Assembly (NCBI RefSeq): GCF_004770055.1
Contig: NZ_RQEP01000018.1
Location: 496,001 to 560,000 of the forward strand
Direction of reading: 5' to 3'
DNA length: 64,000 nucleotides
Origin: Leptospira semungkisensis
GTDB taxonomy: Bacteria; Spirochaetota; Leptospiria; Leptospirales; Leptospiraceae
Position 1 is the first letter of the stretch; every line of letters starts with the position of its first letter. Below, in pieces: positions 54,123 through 63,641 of the stretch. The translations under genes were made by a program, and so were the position numbers. A model generated the notes under the pieces. That model was given only the letters and a program-made list of their open reading frames with translations. It did no database searches and was not told the DNA's origin.

Positions 54123-54358
54123 AGGTTCCTCTTTAGGGTTGAAATGAAATCCGGCACATCCCGCGGGCCTTGGTCCACGGACGGGAAAGCCCCACCCACA
54201 ACTGTTTGGCTGAATTTTATGCGGTGTGTCCGATTCTTAGACCAGTAAATTTACGAGTGCTTACTTTGAAAACGATCTTTTTGTGGGAACTCCCAAGGGA
54301 ATCGCCTATAAACGGCTTATAAATCCCCGCAGAAGCCTCTTTGCAGTGAGAAAGGTAA

Positions 54359-55633
54359 CTAGTTCCTACGAATCGAGAGCACAGGATTCAGAAATAGATC
54401 GGAGAGAATCTTTCTTTGGCTCGCGTCCGGAATTCGGGAGAGCAATTGATCCATCTTTCCTTTGATGGAAGTAAAATCCGGATATTCATCCATGACTCTC
54501 AGAATATGAGGCCAAGCCTTCTTGACGAGTTCGGCAACCTGAGGACTAGCCGTCTTAGCCTTGTTCCAGGAACTCTCCAGTTGGTTTCGAATCCTAAAGA
54601 AGTCCCTTCCCAACTCTAAGACCTTTCTGAGTCTGGATTCGGAGAGGCCGGTCCTTGTCCCGAGTTGTCCTAGGGTTCCGTTCCATTCGACCACTTCTCC
54701 TCTAGATTCTTTCAGGAGAGAAGTTTGCAATTGCACTAGAGCATTTTCTTCGACAGGCAAGGAAGCGACCCATCGTTTGTATTCATCCAATTGACCGGCT
54801 TTCTGAAAAATGCGGACCTTATTTACCTGATCCATATATTTCGAAAATGGAATGCTTACCGGAGGCTCACTTACGGAAGGAGAATCGAAATTTAAATCCC
54901 CGTCGAAATGAAGATCTTCCACATCCGAAAGGATATCTTCTCCCACCTGTACGGTAGAATCATCATCTTCTAATTCTTCTACCTTCATGATGAGAGGTTT
55001 ACCGGAGAATAATTCTCCGTATTTAGCAAGTATTTCGGAGAGGATCGGAGTCTCCGGTCCCTTACGTACCGGCGCTGCAACTGGTCTTGCGGCAGCAACT
55101 GCTGCTGCAGTCTCTCGAGCGACTTCTCCCAAGGCAGCAGCTTCTTTTTTGGCTCCGGTCGCAGTATCCACCAAGTAGATAATACCTTCTTCCGCTTCAA
55201 ACCTATGTCCGGGAGGGAAGGTAAATCCGAGTCCTTCGAGGATTTCATCTGTGATCTTTGAGTATTTTTTCTTACGAGGAGTTTGCTCTAAGACCGATTC
55301 TTGCTCGATCAACTTGGTTTTCACCTTATTCAACGCGCCGAGAAAGTTTCGGTTCATGTAAGAAGAAAGATCTTGAGAGCTCATTCCCAAGAATTGAGCA
55401 AATTGAGGAAGTTGATCGAAGAAATGATCCGTCTTTTGCACGTTCGTTGCAATATAAGAACGGATTTTAGATTTAAGAGCCTCTTGTTCTTTTGCGGAGA
55501 TCTTCTTTGCAGAGATCAAAGAACTAAAAAGCTGGATATGAGTATGAAAATAACTTAGAAATTCTCCATAGGCAGTTAGTATAAACTCGCCGTGAGAATT
55601 TTTTTCTATGACCTTTTTCTCTGGTCCCGCCAT
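54359..55633 (-). CDS. Hypothetical cytoplasmic protein
   Basis: The 424-residue protein is soluble and helical at both ends with an acidic middle (about residues 220-260, EELEDDDSTVQVGEDILSDVEDLHFDGDLNF) and an Ala-rich stretch (AAALGEVARETAAAVAAARPVAAP, about 175-200). The C-terminal part (SESRLRKVLELGRDFFRIRNQLESSWNKAK) is helical. It resembles no family I can name; I treat it as a Leptospira-type conserved protein. It is separated from gltB by 236 bp and may have its own promoter. Confidence 0.6.
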   Translation of the reverse strand: MAGPEKKVIEKNSHGEFILTAYGEFLSYFHTHIQLFSSLISAKKISAKEQEALKSKIRSYIATNVQKTDHFFDQLPQFAQFLGMSSQDLSSYMNRNFLGALNKVKTKLIEQESVLEQTPRKKKYSKITDEILEGLGFTFPPGHRFEAEEGIIYLVDTATGAKKEAAALGEVARETAAAVAAARPVAAPVRKGPETPILSEILAKYGELFSGKPLIMKVEELEDDDSTVQVGEDILSDVEDLHFDGDLNFDSPSVSEPPVSIPFSKYMDQVNKVRIFQKAGQLDEYKRWVASLPVEENALVQLQTSLLKESRGEVVEWNGTLGQLGTRTGLSESRLRKVLELGRDFFRIRNQLESSWNKAKTASPQVAELVKKAWPHILRVMDEYPDFTSIKGKMDQLLSRIPDASQRKILSDLFLNPVLSIRRN

Positions 55634-55702
55634 AATCCCGATTTCGAGTCAAGTTTTTACACCCTTAGATCGGAATTCAAGACAATTAAGTTACGCTAAA
55701 AC

Positions 55703-56020
55703 CTAAACCCGTTTCGGCAGAGTTTCTTCGCTGGGGCTCCCGCTGATAATCCTATAACGCAAGAATGTATTGCAGGTAGCCTCTTCGGAATATCGGACCA
55801 GATCATAGTCCGGACGGGGAGAACGAAAGAAGGAAGAATGAGCCAGGCGTTCTGAGACTTCTTTTCGGATATGCGCTCTGGCCTCATTTCTGCGAAAATA
55901 TACGGAGGGAACTACGATATCGTTCTTATAAGACAATATATTATTTCTATAGATCGCAACGGTGAGTCGGATACGGTATGTCTTATTTTCGACTTGGTCC
56001 TTAGCTTCTAGAAATTCCAT
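55703..56020 (-). CDS. Small hypothetical protein
   Basis: A 105-residue protein begins at the ATG at 56020, which follows a GAGAGAAGAAG stretch. A TTG at 56080 would add 20 residues. It is basic and Arg/Tyr-rich (MEFLEAKDQVENKTYRIRL, RYRIISGSPSEETLPKRV), without signal peptide or membrane segment. No family can be assigned. It is 69 bp upstream of the hypothetical protein gene at 54359-55633 on the same strand. Confidence 0.5.
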   Translation of the reverse strand: MEFLEAKDQVENKTYRIRLTVAIYRNNILSYKNDIVVPSVYFRRNEARAHIRKEVSERLAHSSFFRSPRPDYDLVRYSEEATCNTFLRYRIISGSPSEETLPKRV

Positions 56021-56220
56021 ACCGACTTCTTCTCTCGAAAGGCATCTGCCCTTCTTATAACCAAAGTATCGGTTTTGCAATATCCGATCTCAAATTCGTC
56101 GTTTAGAATTTTTTTTGCTTTGGGAAAAATCCGAAACTGCCGACGCGCTAACTCCCGTTTAGAGACAGAACTAGGAGCCGACAGATCGTATCGAATATTA
56201 AATTATCCCAATATGTATCC

Positions 56221-58365
56221 TTACTTAAACCAGAAGAAGGAGACAGGAAAGGCAAATTTATGCAAGGTATTCGGAGTAGTCATAAACATAAGATCCCCTG
56301 CATCGTTTACATACAAACTAGATGCAGTAAAATCCGGTCCGACCGAGAGTCTTTTCTTCTCCGTAAAATCGGAGCCTCTTTGCACTATATTCCATCCGTC
56401 ATGCGTAGAATTCAAATCTACTGTATACAGATTGCCGGATCGATCCGTAGAAATAGCCGCAGTGGAAAGATCTGCCGAATCAGCTATATTCACCCATCCT
56501 AATGTATTCAGATCGAATTTAGAGACCGCAGTGTAGGAAGAAGAGTCCTCATTGAATCCATTATTCAAAGAATACAGATTGCCTGCGTAATCGGTTTCCA
56601 GGTCCAGTATCTGCATTATAAAGGACTTCTGATATGTTGCATCTGAGTAATTATGCACTACCTGGGTATCGAGTGTCATGGATCCTATATAAAGAAAATC
56701 ATTCGTATCCCCGAAGGTATGAACATCGTTGTATATCTTATTTTCGGAGATCGCTATATTCGGAAGATCGAATCCAATATCCGTCTTAAATGCATTAATG
56801 GATGAAGAAGTGAAATCCGTTTTGATCTTTGCTAGCGCAACCCCAGAATTGTTGTTCGCGGAAACATACAGGAAATTCTGATCGATTTCCATATCTATAG
56901 CCGTAACCGAAGCGCCTTGGTATTTCGGAAGGGTAAAAGTCGAGATATGTGCCCCATTCGAATTCAACTTAGAAATGTAATTCAACGGACTCGCATGAAG
57001 GATATAGAAATTCCCATCTGTATCGCGAACCGTTTTCACTGGAAAGGAGCTGACTGCAATTTGGCTGCAATTCATGAATATGGTAGGAGGACAAGAGTAT
57101 ACAGTACTTGCACTCCCCTCTAAAATATAAAGCGCTCCCGTCAGAGAATCCACTGCTATATTCTGTACTTGAGCCGTATTAAAACTCAAACCTTGCGGAT
57201 TAAATGCAGAAGTTACGGATCCTCCATTGATACCGCTATGAAATCGAGTAATATTCGGACCAAAATCCGAACCACTATTAGATTTAACTACGAGAAGGAT
57301 CTGACCTCCACTAATATCCAGATCTAGCACGGTCCCGATCGTAGGCATGGGTTTAGAAACGACTAGATTCAATTGGTCTGCGTTAAAGCTGTATTGCACT
57401 AGATCGAAATTCGATTGATCCGCCACAAGAAGAGTGTTGTCCGAATTCTGGATCACGATTGACATCGGCCTATGTCCAACACCCGGAATATCGTACGTGG
57501 TTAAAAGATTTCCGGAAGTGTCGTATTTAAAGATCCGATCCGTCCCAGTGCTCGTATTGGCCTCGCTTATGTACAGATTATCGGAAGAATCGATCACGAG
57601 ATCGGTAGGAACCGCATCGCCCGGTAGGGTTGCAATCGTTTGAGTGCTGCAATCCGGTTTCAATTTAACCAATTGTAAATTAGAAGTAGCGAATATATTT
57701 CCGGAACTGTCTGTTACTATTCCGACTGGAAACACGTTTGCCCAGACCCCGATCACATCCTTGTTCTCGTTCAAAAGAGTGACCCTTCCACCGTTCGCAA
57801 CTAAGAGAAATTTGCCTAGGTTCGCTACGGCAAAGTAAGTACCTGCAAGCCCATACTTCAATCTGGAGAACTGAGAATCCGAAAGTCCGGCAGGATTCAA
57901 CTGAGTAGCGCATCCAGTAGAGAAGGCTTTCCAACCCGTATCGAAGGTACTCGTGCCTTCGCTCGTACGGATCGAATACTGATACGTCTTGCCCGGATCC
58001 AAACTAGTATCCGTAAACATAGTGTCCGTTGTAGTTGCGATCTTTTGGAAAGAGGATTCTATAGAAGACTTCCTCATTACATCAAATTGTGCTCCTGAAA
58101 TCGGTTCCCATTGTACGTCTACTTGGTTAGCTGAACTTGCATCCGAAGCCGAAACCCAACTTGGGACTCCGGCGCTTCCCCCACCACCGCCTCCGTTACC
58201 TCCGCCGCCGGAGGAGCCTCCTCCACCGGTCCCGGACTTGGAACCGAAGAGGGCAAAAAGCGGATTCATTCCGCCTCCATCCGTAGAACAACTGGTCAAA
58301 ACGAAGAAGAGAGAACTAATATATAACAAAATTTTAAAGTTCTTACGTATCACAATGAGATCCAA
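56221..58365 (-). CDS. Large lipoprotein with Gly-rich linker, fibronectin-like and beta-propeller domains
   Basis: The 714-residue protein has a lipoprotein signal ending in LTSC (about C26). A Gly/Ser-rich segment (about residues 42-68) follows and then a fibronectin-III-like domain (about 70-150; VDVQWEPISGAQFDVMRKSS). The rest looks like NHL/beta-propeller repeats with recurring strands such as DSSGNIFATSN, DSSDNLYISEAN and DRSGNLYTVDLN. It is likely exported to the outer membrane or surface and may bind proteins or matrix. No enzyme motif is visible. It stands alone. Confidence 0.8.
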   Translation of the reverse strand: MDLIVIRKNFKILLYISSLFFVLTSCSTDGGGMNPLFALFGSKSGTGGGGSSGGGGNGGGGGGSAGVPSWVSASDASSANQVDVQWEPISGAQFDVMRKSSIESSFQKIATTTDTMFTDTSLDPGKTYQYSIRTSEGTSTFDTGWKAFSTGCATQLNPAGLSDSQFSRLKYGLAGTYFAVANLGKFLLVANGGRVTLLNENKDVIGVWANVFPVGIVTDSSGNIFATSNLQLVKLKPDCSTQTIATLPGDAVPTDLVIDSSDNLYISEANTSTGTDRIFKYDTSGNLLTTYDIPGVGHRPMSIVIQNSDNTLLVADQSNFDLVQYSFNADQLNLVVSKPMPTIGTVLDLDISGGQILLVVKSNSGSDFGPNITRFHSGINGGSVTSAFNPQGLSFNTAQVQNIAVDSLTGALYILEGSASTVYSCPPTIFMNCSQIAVSSFPVKTVRDTDGNFYILHASPLNYISKLNSNGAHISTFTLPKYQGASVTAIDMEIDQNFLYVSANNNSGVALAKIKTDFTSSSINAFKTDIGFDLPNIAISENKIYNDVHTFGDTNDFLYIGSMTLDTQVVHNYSDATYQKSFIMQILDLETDYAGNLYSLNNGFNEDSSSYTAVSKFDLNTLGWVNIADSADLSTAAISTDRSGNLYTVDLNSTHDGWNIVQRGSDFTEKKRLSVGPDFTASSLYVNDAGDLMFMTTPNTLHKFAFPVSFFWFK

Positions 58366-58627
58366 TCCTTCTTTATTAGAATATATAGCTAAGGAACTGT
58401 ATTTTTAGAATATGAGTTAAAGCTCATAATACTAACAAACCATACAAGAGGATTTCCGATGCTTTTGATTCAAAGGATCTAAAAAAGGAATGAACGACAG
58501 TAAAATGGGATTGAGTGACTGTTAGGCGGACAATAAATTTAAGTTCCAAACTATCTGCCAAACATGTTCAAATTATCATAGTTAGATAATATAAATTAGT
58601 AATAGATAATTAGATCATATATAAGCT

Positions 58628-59062
58628 TTAATTTTCAGACCAAACTTTTCCAGACAATGTGAATAGGTCCGAAACGAGTCTCTTAGCTTCTTCTATCGGT
58701 ATCGCAAAGACAGAAATCTTTCCCGTTTTAAAGTATAAGATCAAAGCAACAACTCCCCCCTGTTTCGCGGTAAGGAATTCGGAAATCGGATAACTGCTCA
58801 CTATAAATTTAGATAAAAACAAATGAATCACTTTGCCTTCTTCGATTCTGACTTTAAAAATAACGGAAGGTAAAGCGGATAAAACTAATATACCAGGAAA
58901 GAACAGAGAAATATATACAAGGTCTTCTACCTGAGTCCCGTTCATACTCCCGCTAATCAAAAAAGAAACTCCAATAATAATAGAAAGAAAAAGATCTACG
59001 ATTAATCCTACAAAAAGAAACTTTATTAAAATGGAAATATTAGCACCATATTCTATTTTCAT
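58628..59062 (-). CDS. Hypothetical membrane protein
   Basis: A 144-residue protein starts at the ATG at 59062; an earlier TTG at 59080 adds six residues. It has two N-terminal transmembrane helices (about 14-37 and 47-70) and a C-terminal beta-rich part (KVRIEEGKVIHLFLSKF, GVVALILYFKTGKISVFAIPIEEA) that resembles bacterial PH-like domains. The fold call is tentative. It lies in an AT-rich region between the large lipoprotein gene and the spacer before ispG. Confidence 0.6.
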   Translation of the reverse strand: MKIEYGANISILIKFLFVGLIVDLFLSIIIGVSFLISGSMNGTQVEDLVYISLFFPGILVLSALPSVIFKVRIEEGKVIHLFLSKFIVSSYPISEFLTAKQGGVVALILYFKTGKISVFAIPIEEAKRLVSDLFTLSGKVWSEN

Positions 59063-59401
59063 AATATTTAGTGCTCCCAAGACTAATTACAAATGTTAGA
59101 TACTTGAATTGAGTAGTTTTCTATTAAGACCTCTAAAAATCTTCGAATCCGGTCTCATAAATGCCGAGCAAATACATTTCCCGATTTTCAGCCTAAGGCA
59201 AGAACCGAATTCAAAACGGAACCAGGAGATCCAAGTGCCCCAGAACAGGATCTCCTTTCTTAGATTGCACTCTCTTCCCCAAATTTATGGGAGATCCAAA
59301 GGCAAAATAACTGCTAATTTTGCCGACTTGGGGGATGATTTTTACAAAAATCCTAAATGACAGGGGCTCTGGGAGGCTCTAAATGGGAATAGAGAGCTTA
59401 C
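59063..59401. other. Spacer upstream of ispG with two hairpins
   Basis: I see no gene here. AGGAGATCC (59224-59232) pairs with GGATCTCCT (59248-59256) around a 15-nt loop. GGCAAAAT (59301-59308) pairs with ATTTTGCC (59317-59324) with an 8-nt loop. These could form leader structures ahead of ispG or a weak terminator. No match to a known riboswitch is apparent. Confidence 0.35.
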
Positions 59402-61402
59402 ATGAACTTCCGCTATAATCATTCTCCTTTTTCTTATAAACGCCGCAAGACCAGAGAGGTTAAGGTAGGCGATGTGGGAATTGGTGGAGAGAATCCAATC
59501 CGGATCCAATCCATGATCACTGCGGATACAAGGGATACCGAAAACTCGGTGAGACAGATTCTGGAACTCGAAGAGGCAGGATGTGAGATCGTGCGATTGA
59601 CCGTGCCTTCTCAACCGGATGCGGACAATCTCCCTAATATTAGAAAAGAGTTAAAGCGTCTGGGAAGCAAGGTCCCTCTTGTCGCAGACATTCATTTTAC
59701 CCCGAGCGTTGCGATGAAATCGGTGGAATGGGTGGAGAAGGTCCGGATCAATCCGGGCAATTTCGCCGACAAAAAGAAATTTGCGATTAGAGATTATACC
59801 GACCAAGAATACAGAGAAGAATTAGAAAGGATCTCCGAAGTATTTAGCCCACTTGTATTGCGTTGCAAGGAGCTTGGAGTCTCGATGAGGATAGGAACCA
59901 ATCACGGCTCTCTATCCGACCGGATCATGAATCGCTTTGGCGATACACCACAAGGAATGGTTGAATCCGCGATCGAGTTTATTCGGATCGCAGAGAGTCT
60001 TTCTTATAAAGATATTATCGTAAGTATGAAGGCATCCAATCCTCAGGTGATGGTGCAAGCCTATCGACTTCTTTGCAGTAGGTTCTTAGAACTGCAGATG
60101 GATTATCCTTTGCACTTGGGAGTAACCGAAGCAGGAGATGGAAAAGACGGAAGGATCAAGTCCGCCATAGGAATAGGATCCTTGCTCGAAGACGGCCTTG
60201 GAGATACCATCCGTGTTTCTCTCACAGAAGATCCAATCCATGAGGTGCCTGTCGCAAGATTGCTCGCGGATAAGTTCAACAAGATCCGCTTTCCCGAGGC
60301 ACCTAGCCAAGGATATTCCGAATTCAGAAATCCTTATTCTTACCAAAGATTTTATAGCAGACCGATCCAGATCTCCACTCTTTCCTTAGGAGAAACACAG
60401 CCTGTTCGGATCGAATCCTATATTCCGTTTGAAACAGAAGGTCAATTCTCAAGCGAACTTTCTTCTCTTAGAAGTTTCGCAAGATCCAAATCCCTAGAAG
60501 TAGAAACTGTTTCCGTTCCACTACCGAGTGATCCGTTTTTAATAGAAGAATGTTTGAATGCATCTAAATCTTCTTCGGTTCCAATGGGAGTGATCGTAGA
60601 ACAAAACGAGCTACTCCTCGAAGATGTGCTCGAAGATCTAATCCCCTTCCCTAAGGTTACCTTAGATCCTTTTCATCATTTTCAAAATAGGGATTCTCTA
60701 TTAGAATTTTTGCATAAACGAGAAGGAAAAGGAATCACTGAGTTAAATGTGCAGGCCTATCAGATCGAAAGTTTAAAGGGTCTGCCGGACGCATTCAAAG
60801 AAGCGGGAATAGAATCCGTCGCCTTCTCCTTGAAAACTCCTCATATACTTCATGATTATAGAAAGCTTGCTAGGATCCTAAGCGATTTCGATTATCCAAT
60901 CTTCTTGAGCGCTGAATATCCGGATATGGAAACCGCACTCTATGAGTCTTCGATCGGGATCGGAGGAATGTTGACTGACGGGATCGGAGACATGCTTCGT
61001 ATCAAGATCGTGGATTCGAATTCGGAAGCGGTGCTGCAATTAGGATTCGATATACTGCAAGCGACCAGACTTAGACTTACAAAAACTGAATATATTTCCT
61101 GTCCTTCTTGTGGAAGAACCTTATTCGATCTGCAAACAACGACTGCCCGCATCAAGGAAAAGACAGGTCACCTCAAGGGAGTGAAGATCGCTGTCATGGG
61201 ATGTATCGTAAACGGTCCTGGAGAAATGGCGGATGCAGATTTCGGATACGTAGGAGCCGGCCCAGGCAAGGTCCACTTGTATAGAGGAAAAGAAATCGTT
61301 CTGAAAAACGTTCCCTCTGAAGAAGCGGACGAGCGCCTGGTCCAACTCATCAAGGATTCAGGAATGTGGGCCGAAAGAGAATCGGTCGAATCGGCCCGTT
61401 AG
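59402..61402 (+). CDS. ispG: 4-hydroxy-3-methylbut-2-enyl diphosphate synthase, long form
   Basis: IspG makes HMBPP from 2-C-methyl-D-erythritol 2,4-cyclodiphosphate in the MEP isoprenoid pathway. This 666-residue protein is the long, three-domain type (E. coli has 372 residues). A TIM barrel opens the protein ([39 protein letters not shown]), followed by an inserted domain (about 270-540) and the 4Fe-4S reductase domain. The three cluster Cys are C567, C570 and C601, with E608 as the fourth ligand ([18 protein letters not shown]). The long type occurs in spirochaetes, chlamydiae and plants. Confidence 0.97.
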   Translation: MNFRYNHSPFSYKRRKTREVKVGDVGIGGENPIRIQSMITADTRDTENSVRQILELEEAGCEIVRLTVPSQPDADNLPNIRKELKRLGSKVPLVADIHFTPSVAMKSVEWVEKVRINPGNFADKKKFAIRDYTDQEYREELERISEVFSPLVLRCKELGVSMRIGTNHGSLSDRIMNRFGDTPQGMVESAIEFIRIAESLSYKDIIVSMKASNPQVMVQAYRLLCSRFLELQMDYPLHLGVTEAGDGKDGRIKSAIGIGSLLEDGLGDTIRVSLTEDPIHEVPVARLLADKFNKIRFPEAPSQGYSEFRNPYSYQRFYSRPIQISTLSLGETQPVRIESYIPFETEGQFSSELSSLRSFARSKSLEVETVSVPLPSDPFLIEECLNASKSSSVPMGVIVEQNELLLEDVLEDLIPFPKVTLDPFHHFQNRDSLLEFLHKREGKGITELNVQAYQIESLKGLPDAFKEAGIESVAFSLKTPHILHDYRKLARILSDFDYPIFLSAEYPDMETALYESSIGIGGMLTDGIGDMLRIKIVDSNSEAVLQLGFDILQATRLRLTKTEYISCPSCGRTLFDLQTTTARIKEKTGHLKGVKIAVMGCIVNGPGEMADADFGYVGAGPGKVHLYRGKEIVLKNVPSEEADERLVQLIKDSGMWAERESVESAR

Positions 61403-61403
61403 C

Positions 61404-63179
61404 CTAAAGTTCGTTCGCATCTACGATCAGAAAATTCGGAGAAGTTTGTTTCAACTTCTTAGCGGAATACTTTCCCTTATCGTCAGCTGCTTTCTTTTTC
61501 CAGACTGCATTACTAAACTCAGGTTTCGCATCCAGGATCTTGTTATAGAAATGATCCGCAATTCTAGGTCTTCCTAAGACGGATTGGGTCCGAGCAAGCC
61601 ATAATTGACTTTGCTGCTTTCTAAAAGAAGAAGATTCCAAATTCTCCGCTTGCTCCAAAAGATAAGAGGCTTCCTTGAACCTTCCACTTTCCAGATGCAA
61701 GACCGCTTGCATGAATAAAAGTGAAGGATCCGCCTGAGAAATTTGACTAGCCTTCTCCAATTCGGAAAGTATATCTTCTACTCCTCCTAAGTTAGGATCG
61801 TCATTGATCAACATCGCTTTTTTATAATATTGAATCGAGAGATCTTTCTTTTCTTCTTTGCCGACATCTGTTTTCGGCTTCTTATGAGAAGAAGAAAGTT
61901 TAGTCTTCGACTTCTTTTCTTTTGTGTCGGAAAGACCAAGGATCTTATAACCAGGCTCTCCCCAAGCCATAGGAACTTCTATATAAGGGCCGCTTCCGGT
62001 AGGAGCAGTTCCTAAAGAAATGAATATCTTGCGAGCCTCGACGCTCATTACCACCGACTTTACGGAAGTAATCTGTCGAATCGTAGAACCCATTGTCCTC
62101 ACTTCCCCACTTGAGAAATCAATGGAATCATCCAAGATATCTTGTAGATCTACGATGCTTGTTCCCTTTCGTTTTTGAGAAGCCAATAATTCTTCTGCGC
62201 GATCGTAACGACTGATGCAATGATGATAGAAAACGGGAGCGGCCATCAGTTCTCCTTCCTGCATCTTCTCGCTTTGGTAATGATTCGTATTTACGATATG
62301 ATCCTTGCCGAGATTCGGATAGACCACATCCACATTCCCGTAATTCGTCTCAAGGATCGCGGCCTTCGGTCCCTTCTCCTTATGATTGGTAAGAATGGCT
62401 CCCCAAGTAGAATTGATCTTGTGCTTCTTAGCAATCTCCACTGCTTCTTGAATACTTCTTGCCTCTGAGATAATCTTATGCCCGAAATCGATCACTCCGA
62501 GTCCGCTAAAACCGATCTTCTTATGAAAGCGAGTATGAAATGCAATCGTCAAACCGGCTTCATTGAAAGCAGTGATCCCCGGAACATCCGCGCCTCTGCA
62601 AGCTATATAACCATAACGTAATCCTTTCTCAGGAGTGCAAAAAACAATGATCGGTCTCTTGTCCCAAACTTCCACGCCTGGAAAATCGAAATTGCGAGCA
62701 TGATACAATTTTCCATCCTTACTTTGATCTCCCCAAACTGCTACGCTCGTACAAGCAGGTACCATTTGTGGACTCTTGAGCGGAGAAATATGAGCAAGCT
62801 CAGGAAGAACTTGGAGCATTCCCAAAAGTCCAACAGAGTTTTGGAATGCATCCATAGTAAATAGATCCTTCTCGATCTTAGGAGAACGACCCGCAGAAGA
62901 AAGTGCGGCCTTGGTCCTCGCAGAAAATTCGCTCGGACGATTTTTCTTCATTCGATTTACCATCCAATTCACAAGCAAAGAAGTGGCGCCCTTAGCAAGA
63001 GCATTGCGATTCTTTCTGGGCAAGCTTCCAAGAAGAAGGTTTCGAGCCATCACAGGATAAAAATCGAAGATCGGCTCAAACTGGCCTATGCTATTCATGA
63101 TCTCTCCGAACTGGCGGCCCATTTCTTCATGGCTGCCGCGGAGTTGTAAGACTGCGAGCGGGTAGGTTTCTAAATTCAT
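61404..63179 (-). CDS. C45-like Ntn hydrolase with C-terminal TPR region
   Basis: The 591-residue protein begins with an Ntn-hydrolase domain of the acyl-CoA:6-aminopenicillanate acyltransferase/C45 type. The likely autocatalytic nucleophile is C143 in PACTSVAVWG, with HARNFDFPG and ITAFNEAGLTIAFHTRFH nearby. The C-terminal half (about 430-570) contains Lys/Ser-rich low complexity and TPR-like pairs (LLFMQAVLHLESGRFKEASYLLEQAENL). No signal peptide is evident. It could hydrolyse an amide or transfer an acyl group; the substrate is unknown. The stop lies one base from the ispG stop (convergent). Confidence 0.82.
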   Translation of the reverse strand: MNLETYPLAVLQLRGSHEEMGRQFGEIMNSIGQFEPIFDFYPVMARNLLLGSLPRKNRNALAKGATSLLVNWMVNRMKKNRPSEFSARTKAALSSAGRSPKIEKDLFTMDAFQNSVGLLGMLQVLPELAHISPLKSPQMVPACTSVAVWGDQSKDGKLYHARNFDFPGVEVWDKRPIIVFCTPEKGLRYGYIACRGADVPGITAFNEAGLTIAFHTRFHKKIGFSGLGVIDFGHKIISEARSIQEAVEIAKKHKINSTWGAILTNHKEKGPKAAILETNYGNVDVVYPNLGKDHIVNTNHYQSEKMQEGELMAAPVFYHHCISRYDRAEELLASQKRKGTSIVDLQDILDDSIDFSSGEVRTMGSTIRQITSVKSVVMSVEARKIFISLGTAPTGSGPYIEVPMAWGEPGYKILGLSDTKEKKSKTKLSSSHKKPKTDVGKEEKKDLSIQYYKKAMLINDDPNLGGVEDILSELEKASQISQADPSLLFMQAVLHLESGRFKEASYLLEQAENLESSSFRKQQSQLWLARTQSVLGRPRIADHFYNKILDAKPEFSNAVWKKKAADDKGKYSAKKLKQTSPNFLIVDANEL

Positions 63180-63266
63180 ATTCCCATTTTAAAGGAATCT
63201 GCCGGAAGAATCGACCGTCTCCATAGGTTTGGACGCGCAATCTTATCGGATCGGACTAGCGCAGGC

Positions 63267-63522
63267 GGATTTACATGCAACGCGGCCCCCGCCCAATCGA
63301 ACGACCCGTAGGGAGTGAGATTCCCGACAGGGTTGCTGAACAAAGTGAAGCAAAACCACTGAGGATTTAAACGCGACGCGGCCCCCGCCCAATCGAACGA
63401 CCCGTAGGGAGTAAGATTCCCGATAGGGTTGCTGAACAAAGTGAAGTAAAACCACTGAGGATTTACATGCAACGCTGCCCCCGCCCTCTAGTGGGTGGGG
63501 GGAGCGGCTCGTGGGCTCGCCA
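63267..63522. repeat. Tandem array of the interspersed repeat with GC-rich hairpin end
   Basis: Two 96-bp units (63267-63362 and 63363-63458) start with GGATTTA and carry the same core as the copy at 45108. A third, truncated unit (63459-63486) leads into a GC-rich hairpin, CCCCCGCCC (63478-63486) against GGGTGGGGG (63493-63501) with one wobble pair. The core contains TTGCT/AGCAA stems. Because 96 is divisible by three, a spurious reading frame with 32-residue repeats exists on the minus strand. The array fills the 460-bp spacer between divergent genes. Confidence 0.85.
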
Positions 63523-63641
63523 TGTCAACTACCAGAAAACCCTGGCTTTTACAACGTGAAAAATCCTCGAATTTCCGATGTGGGAACTATTTGCCATTTA
63601 CAAAGAAGGGAGGAGAAGTAAATTTTCCGAAAGCAAATCAC

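Noticed and set aside
54123..54358. Degenerate repeat copy in the GC-rich patch upstream of gltB
   Set aside because: The GCCCCACCCAC segment resembles the hairpin end only over about ten bases, and no core is present.
58180..58245. CG-rich low-complexity DNA as a regulatory element
   Set aside because: It is explained by the Gly-rich linker of the large lipoprotein.
59224..59256. Riboswitch upstream of ispG
   Set aside because: There are only two simple hairpins with no recognised conserved motif; reported as a spacer instead.
63176..63472. Minus-strand open frame with two 32-residue repeats
   Set aside because: It lies entirely over the tandem DNA repeat, has no ribosome-binding site or family, and the same DNA pattern at 45 kb yields other frames. 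I treat it as a by-product of the repeat.
63267..63522. Possible CRISPR array
   Set aside because: The units are 96 bp and directly adjacent without unique spacers, and no cas genes are nearby.
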